From RFXV01 sp038150465 (GTDB lineage: Bacteria > Bacteroidota > Bacteroidia > Flavobacteriales > Schleiferiaceae), in contig JAYOTP010000006.1 of the NCBI GenBank assembly GCA_038150465.1, positions 22,300 to 86,299 of the forward strand: a stretch of 64,000 bases of DNA, written 5' to 3'. Positions 59,881 to 64,000 of the stretch are shown in pieces (the stretch's first letter is position 1; every line of letters starts with the position of its first letter). The position numbers were made by a program, and so were the translations under genes. Under the pieces are notes generated by a model, which searched no databases, had not been told where the DNA came from, and saw only the letters and a list, made by a program, of their open reading frames with translations.

Positions 59881-61375
59881 TGATGGTGCGGTTTGCGGTC
59901 GTGTGCCGGCCAAGGATGCGCAGGTTTTCTCTTCGGACTTCTGCATCGTTCTTCAGGGCCCAAAGTTCTGCTGCATTCTTGCTTCCTGCACCTTCCTCAA
60001 CAACTGGAAGGGGGTAATTTGTTCCCGGGACAAAGTTGTAAAAAGCAGATTCCATCGCCGTGAGCAGCCAGGGGCGGTGAATGATGGGTGCAGACAAGGT
60101 CCGCAATTCGGGTACCCACTTCCGGATGAATATGGCTTTTGGGTCGTGGTCGAGTGCCTGTTTTACCGGATTGTAGGTCCGGATGGCGTTGATTCCCGTT
60201 ACACCTGCCTGCATCTGAAACTGCGGGTAGTGAATGCCGGGTTCGTAATCGAGAAAAAGACGGGCCATGTGGTCTGCACCTGCCTGCCAGGGTTGCCATA
60301 GCTGATGCGTGAGAAAACTCACGAGCATGGCCCGCATGCGAAAGTTGAGATAACCGGTTTCCTTTAAGCAGCGCATACTGGCATCCACCAGCGGGAAACC
60401 CGTGGCGCCCTTCTTCCAGGCTTCCACCAGCTCGGGTCGTTCGGGGCGTTCGATCTTGGAAAATCCTCTGTTGATGTCCTCGAATTCCATCCGATCCTCG
60501 GATTCGAATTTCTGGACGAAATGGGCATTCCAGTGACAGCGGGACAGGAATGAACGAAGGGCGGTCTTGTTCTTTCCTTCGTTCCGCTTTTTCTGCGCAG
60601 CTTGAACCACTTCGCGCATGCTCAGATGCCCCCAGGCCAGATAGGGGGAAAGCCGACTGCAGCTTTCTCTGCTCTCCGTGGGTTTGGACATCAGCCTGGA
60701 ATATCGACCCAGATCGGGAGCGGAAAGAAAAGCCTGCAGGCGTCTCAGTCCGTGGGTGCGTCCGCCTTTCTGCATCTTTTCCGAAGGAACTTCCAGCTTG
60801 TAACGCAGGTCATTTGTCGGAGCGGGTAGGTCGTCGACCCGGTGTACTCTAAGGGTTTCCAAAGGGATCTCACGGATGGACGTATTCATATAGCTCCTCC
60901 AGGCCTGATCCCAGCCATTGCGGTTCCTGCATGCCCGACGCACGCCTTTGTTGGGCAGCTCCAACCAGTCCACACCGCGTTCTCTGAACCAGTGGGCCAT
61001 CCGTATATCGCGTTGATAGCTCCAGCGGTTGCCGGTCTCTTCCAAGCTGAACACCCTCTGCACAGAGCAGTTTGTCATGATCCGATCGAAGGCTTCCTGT
61101 GCCTCGCAGAACCCAATGGACAAGTGGATACCGAAGTTCTGGAGTTCGTGGCGCATGTCTTGCGCACCTTCCCATTGGAACCTCAGGTGTCGGATGTCCC
61201 AATCTTTCTGTTGAAGCATCTCTGGCTCAATGAGCCAAAGAAGAATGAGTGGGCGTCCGGATTCTGAGGCGATGGAAAGGGCATCGTGATCGTGGAGACG
61301 CAGATCCCTTTTGAACCAGACCACATCCACTTCGGTCTTTGCTTTCAAAGCCGATCGATGTTGTTGCGGATCCAC
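59843..61375 (-). CDS. Photolyase/cryptochrome family protein (FAD-binding)
   Basis: 510-residue protein. The N-terminal photolyase domain starts VDVVWFKRDLRLHDHDAL; the C-terminal FAD-binding domain shows WGHLSMREVV, LSRCHWNAHFVQKFE, GATGFPLVDASMRCLKETGY, LNFRMRAMLVSFLTHQLWQ and DYEPGIHYPQFQMQAGVTG. These are the hallmarks of the classic photolyase/cryptochrome superfamily. It repairs UV-induced pyrimidine dimers or senses blue light; the motif pattern (NFRMRAMLVSF, DYEPGIHY) points to a Bacteroidota subgroup whose substrate is not settled. It overlaps the FeS-type photolyase gene by 31 bases and the DUF2452 gene by 38. Confidence 0.88.
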   Translation of the reverse strand: MDPQQHRSALKAKTEVDVVWFKRDLRLHDHDALSIASESGRPLILLWLIEPEMLQQKDWDIRHLRFQWEGAQDMRHELQNFGIHLSIGFCEAQEAFDRIMTNCSVQRVFSLEETGNRWSYQRDIRMAHWFRERGVDWLELPNKGVRRACRNRNGWDQAWRSYMNTSIREIPLETLRVHRVDDLPAPTNDLRYKLEVPSEKMQKGGRTHGLRRLQAFLSAPDLGRYSRLMSKPTESRESCSRLSPYLAWGHLSMREVVQAAQKKRNEGKNKTALRSFLSRCHWNAHFVQKFESEDRMEFEDINRGFSKIERPERPELVEAWKKGATGFPLVDASMRCLKETGYLNFRMRAMLVSFLTHQLWQPWQAGADHMARLFLDYEPGIHYPQFQMQAGVTGINAIRTYNPVKQALDHDPKAIFIRKWVPELRTLSAPIIHRPWLLTAMESAFYNFVPGTNYPLPVVEEGAGSKNAAELWALKNDAEVRRENLRILGRHTTANRTINARTRIALGESD

Positions 61376-62892
61376 TCGGCATGCTCGAATAGCGAGGCGC
61401 GCTGCGTGGGGTCCATCCGATCCAGGTTTCGATAGGCCATGCCGATCCGCGGATTTTTTCTGAGTACGGACGCATTCCGATCGAAAAAATCCCAGTACAG
61501 CGCATTGAAGGGACAGGCATCCGGCCCTGTTTTCACCTTCGGATCGTATCGGCAGCTGCGGCAGTGATCAGACATCTTGTGGATGTAATTCGCCGAACTG
61601 ACATAGGGCTTGGTGGCCATCACTCCACCATCTGCAAACTGACTCATGCCACGGGCATTGGGCATCTCCACCCATTCGATGGCGTCCATATAGATGCCCA
61701 GATACCACGCATCCACAGCATCGGGATGGGTGCCCAGGAGCAGGGCAAAATTCCCCGTCAGCATCAGGCGCTGTATGTGGTGGGCATAGGCCCGCTCAAG
61801 GGATTGGTTGATCGCATCGGACAAACAGGCCATCTTCGTATCCCCGGTCCAGAACCATTCGGGGAGGGCGCGCTGATGATCGAAAAAGTTGTGTTGCGCA
61901 TATTCGGGCATGCGCGCCCAATAGATCCCACGCACGTATTCCCGCCAACCGAGGATCTGTCGGATGAAACCCTCCGCCTGAGAAATATCGATCTCGTCTT
62001 TTCTCTTTCTGTATTCGGATTCCACCCGCCGGATCACCTCCAAAGGGGTCAGCATCTTGCAATTCAAAGCAAACGATATACGGCTGTGATACAAGCTCCA
62101 GCCACCTGGGGTCATGGCGTCCTGAAAGTCGCCGAAGTGCGGCAGCAACTCTGCACAAAAGACATCCAGCAGTTCAAGCGATTCTGTTCGGTCGAGTGGC
62201 CATTCGAATTGAGAGGCATCCACTTTGCCGATGGTTTCCACTCCAGCATCCTCGATCTCCCTGACCAGTGCCTGAAGGTCGTGGGTAAAGACATAAGGCA
62301 CAGGAAGAACGATCCCTTTGGGCAACTTCTTTCGGTTGCTCGCGTCAAAATTCCAATCTCCTCCCTCGGGCTGTTTGCCGTTCATCAGAATTTCCCATTT
62401 CTGCCGCATCATCCGGTAGAAGCGTTCCATCAAGTAGGAGCGATCACCAAAGAAATCCTCCAACTCTTTGCGGTCGGTGAGGAAATGTTCGGATGAGACC
62501 CCATGCATAGGGACCGGAAGCGTGGAGGCGCATTCCCTGAAATATACATCCAGACGGTATTCATCTGGTTCCTGATATTCGACCGCTTCGATCGAGGGGA
62601 ACTCCTCGATCAGCTGTTCGATGTTTTTTTGAAAATCCTGAAGATTTGCGGGGTCACCGATCCGGAAATAGCGAAAGGTGTGTCCCTTTTCTGCCTGCGC
62701 CTTACTGAAGCGTCGCATGGCACCGAAGAAACCCGCTACTTTCTGAATGTGGTGGCGTACGTAGTCGGTTTCGGGTCGGATCTCCATCATTACATAGAGC
62801 ACCTCAGCATCGGTCTGTTCAAACCAGGAATGCCCGGAATGAAGCTGGTCTCCCAAGACCAATCTCAATTTCCGATAGGTCGGATCAGACAT
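61345..62892 (-). CDS. FeS-BCP type (6-4) photolyase (PhrB family)
   Basis: 515-residue photolyase of the iron-sulfur bacterial cryptochrome/photolyase class. Cysteines C356, C444, C447 and C460 have the same spacing as the [4Fe-4S] ligands of Agrobacterium PhrB (350, 438, 441, 454), and the histidine pair H371-H372 matches the catalytic pair of that enzyme at the same offset of six. The N-terminus LRLVLGDQLHSGHSWF and QILGWREYVRGIYW are also family motifs. It repairs (6-4) photoproducts using FAD and a lumazine-type antenna. It overlaps the RNase H-fold gene by eight bases. Confidence 0.93.
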   Translation of the reverse strand: MSDPTYRKLRLVLGDQLHSGHSWFEQTDAEVLYVMMEIRPETDYVRHHIQKVAGFFGAMRRFSKAQAEKGHTFRYFRIGDPANLQDFQKNIEQLIEEFPSIEAVEYQEPDEYRLDVYFRECASTLPVPMHGVSSEHFLTDRKELEDFFGDRSYLMERFYRMMRQKWEILMNGKQPEGGDWNFDASNRKKLPKGIVLPVPYVFTHDLQALVREIEDAGVETIGKVDASQFEWPLDRTESLELLDVFCAELLPHFGDFQDAMTPGGWSLYHSRISFALNCKMLTPLEVIRRVESEYRKRKDEIDISQAEGFIRQILGWREYVRGIYWARMPEYAQHNFFDHQRALPEWFWTGDTKMACLSDAINQSLERAYAHHIQRLMLTGNFALLLGTHPDAVDAWYLGIYMDAIEWVEMPNARGMSQFADGGVMATKPYVSSANYIHKMSDHCRSCRYDPKVKTGPDACPFNALYWDFFDRNASVLRKNPRIGMAYRNLDRMDPTQRASLFEHAEWIRNNIDRL

Positions 62893-63481
62893 GGATCAGT
62901 CCCTCCTTTTCGTCTCCATACACCTCGTGGGCACCTGCAGCGAAGGCCAGAGCCGAGAGCATGGCAAGGAAGGCATCGACGTGGTGCCAGGATTCCATTT
63001 CCCTTGGCTCCATTTGGATCTTGGGATTGAGTTGGGCCCGGAGTTGATCCTGACAGGTCTTCAGACTGCTTTTCACCTTTTTGTAGCCCAAGGCTTCAAG
63101 TCCTTGTTTGCGCGCCATGATGCGTGGGTAGGTCTCGAATACGGGAATGCCATCCTTTCTCATCTTATCGGAGAGTTCGATCGCCCGGGCGGTCAGTCCG
63201 CCAAGGAACATCGGTGACATGGCTTTCAGTTCGCGATCAGCTTTTCTGAAGTGGTAGTCTTTGCAGCCTTTGATGCCCCGATAGATTCCGGGAAGACTCA
63301 GCGGGGCATCCAAAAAAACATGCTGTGGGCGGTAGTGCTGAACGGCATTCAGGCTAAAAGTATCAGCACAGACATTCTTGTCGACGCGCATGAAGTGTAC
63401 GCGTCCATGATCGAAAATGGACAAGACGGTATTGCCCGACATTCGGCTTCCCAGATCGATGCCAATAACGATGCGGTTCAT
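62885..63481 (-). CDS. Predicted RNase H-fold protein (DUF429-like)
   Basis: 198 residues. The start RIVIGIDLGSRMSGNTVLSI, FLDAPLSLPGIYRG, FETYPRIMAR and a late acidic residue in WHHVDAFLAML follow the strand and acidic-residue order of the DUF429/RNase H-like predicted nucleases. No experimental function is known. It sits between the SRPBCC gene (four-base overlap) and the FeS photolyase gene (eight-base overlap), so it is most likely part of the light-repair operon, possibly acting on nucleic acid. Confidence 0.7.
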   Translation of the reverse strand: MNRIVIGIDLGSRMSGNTVLSIFDHGRVHFMRVDKNVCADTFSLNAVQHYRPQHVFLDAPLSLPGIYRGIKGCKDYHFRKADRELKAMSPMFLGGLTARAIELSDKMRKDGIPVFETYPRIMARKQGLEALGYKKVKSSLKTCQDQLRAQLNPKIQMEPREMESWHHVDAFLAMLSALAFAAGAHEVYGDEKEGLIHV

Positions 63482-63936
63482 GAAGCCGCACCAAAGAGTT
63501 CATCGACCTTGTCGAAGCGGTACTGGAAGATCTCGCTGAGCTTGCCCTTGACCAAAAGCGGATGGGCAAGTTTGCCCAAGACACCGAGAGGAAGCTCATA
63601 GCTCACCCGATCGAACATCCTTACCCCGCCGCTGTAGGCTTCGAAATGATGTTCATGGTGCCAGATACGGTAGGGTCCCTTTCGTTGCTCGTCCACGAAG
63701 AATTGTCCTTCCTTGATGTGCGTGATCTCTGTGACCCATTCTAGGGGCAACCCAAGAAGGGGACGAACCATATAACGAATGAACAGGCCTTCATACATGT
63801 GCTCAGGCAGATCGGATAATATTTCAAATCCCAAATAATCCGGAGTGATCTCCTTTAGATTCTTAGGAGATGAGAAAAAGGCCCAAGCCTTGTTCAGGTC
63901 GATCGGAATGCATTGCTCCCGCTCCAATACGTACAT
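63478..63936 (-). CDS. SRPBCC (START-like) ligand-binding protein
   Basis: 152 residues. LEREQCIPIDLNKAWAFFSS, PKNLKEITPDYLGFEIL, EWVTEITHIKEGQFFVDEQR and GPYRIWHHEHHFEAYSGGVR are characteristic of the SRPBCC subfamily often called cell-division inhibitor-like in Bacteroidota. It forms a hydrophobic pocket; the ligand is unknown. It is the first gene of the minus-strand photolyase operon. The 64 bases to the right window edge show no clear TAnnTTTG element, so the promoter may lie outside. Confidence 0.78.
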   Translation of the reverse strand: MYVLEREQCIPIDLNKAWAFFSSPKNLKEITPDYLGFEILSDLPEHMYEGLFIRYMVRPLLGLPLEWVTEITHIKEGQFFVDEQRKGPYRIWHHEHHFEAYSGGVRMFDRVSYELPLGVLGKLAHPLLVKGKLSEIFQYRFDKVDELFGAAS

Positions 63937-64000
63937 CCTACACTTTAGAGAAAAGACAAGCGAATCCGTTGCTTTGTTTCAGGGGCCGGGAAATTCTTTT

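Noticed and set aside
1..64000. CRISPR arrays, rRNA genes, insertion sequences or prophage
   Set aside because: No regularly spaced repeats, rRNA sequence, transposase or phage structural gene was seen on either strand.

Overview
The window looks like a scaffold from a Bacteroidota genome, most likely a marine or aquatic member of Flavobacteriales or a near relative. The family-level guess is weak. Evidence for the phylum: the -7 promoter element TAnnTTTG occurs exactly in front of at least seven transcription units; the block rpsU - xerC - hpf - tRNA(Thr,Tyr,Gly,Thr) - tuf - tRNA-Trp - secE - nusG - rplK/A/J/L - rpoB - rpoC - DUF3467 has the usual order for the phylum; rho lies head-to-head with a DUF4293 gene; and ProS is of the archaeal/eukaryotic-like type. 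G+C is roughly one half. Three runs of exactly 100 N (16572-16671, 40097-40196, 59389-59488) are scaffold gaps. They cut yjjG and an epimerase gene, rpoC, and a DUF2452 gene plus a beta-barrel gene.

Layout. 1-9044: the start of proS (minus strand), a Gly/Tyr-rich lipoprotein coupled to an OmpP1/FadL-like outer-membrane protein, a large Asp-box (VPS10/sortilin-like) beta-propeller protein, a 2OG-Fe(II) oxygenase and an ABC exporter. 9118-16571: radC, then a tightly overlapping run of glycan-type genes (UDP-GlcNAc 2-epimerase, alpha/alpha-toroid protein, AAC(3)-fold acetyltransferase, SDR reductase, polysaccharide deacetylase, FemAB/GNAT-like transferase, YjjG phosphatase). No known operon of this exact content comes to mind, and it is the best candidate for an undescribed pathway. 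16672-26720: a dihydroflavonol-reductase-like epimerase, the fused mutase IcmF, a PspC-like protein, an RmlD-like reductase, an NSS sodium symporter with an unlisted-size small subunit, a helix-hairpin-helix protein and an acyl-CoA dehydrogenase.

26759-41461 is the translation/transcription block. It contains five tRNA genes, one strong promoter (TTTG-N19-TACATTTG) and several hairpins that could divide or attenuate transcription (before the first tRNA, after tuf, between rplL and rpoB). 41462-52062 holds an AlbA_2 protein, ornithine aminotransferase with a cysteine-rich insertion, thioredoxin reductase, Rho with a long disordered insert, DUF4293, a YfcE-type phosphoesterase, TruA, a second ABC exporter and GyrB. 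52176-57060 is a coupled pair: a TPR protein and a plug-less outer-membrane barrel.

57184-64000: an NhaC antiporter faces a minus-strand run of overlapping genes (SRPBCC protein, RNase H-fold protein, an FeS-type (6-4) photolyase, a second photolyase/cryptochrome, DUF2452 protein). This looks like a light-damage repair operon. No rRNA, CRISPR array, insertion sequence, prophage or toxin-antitoxin pair was seen.
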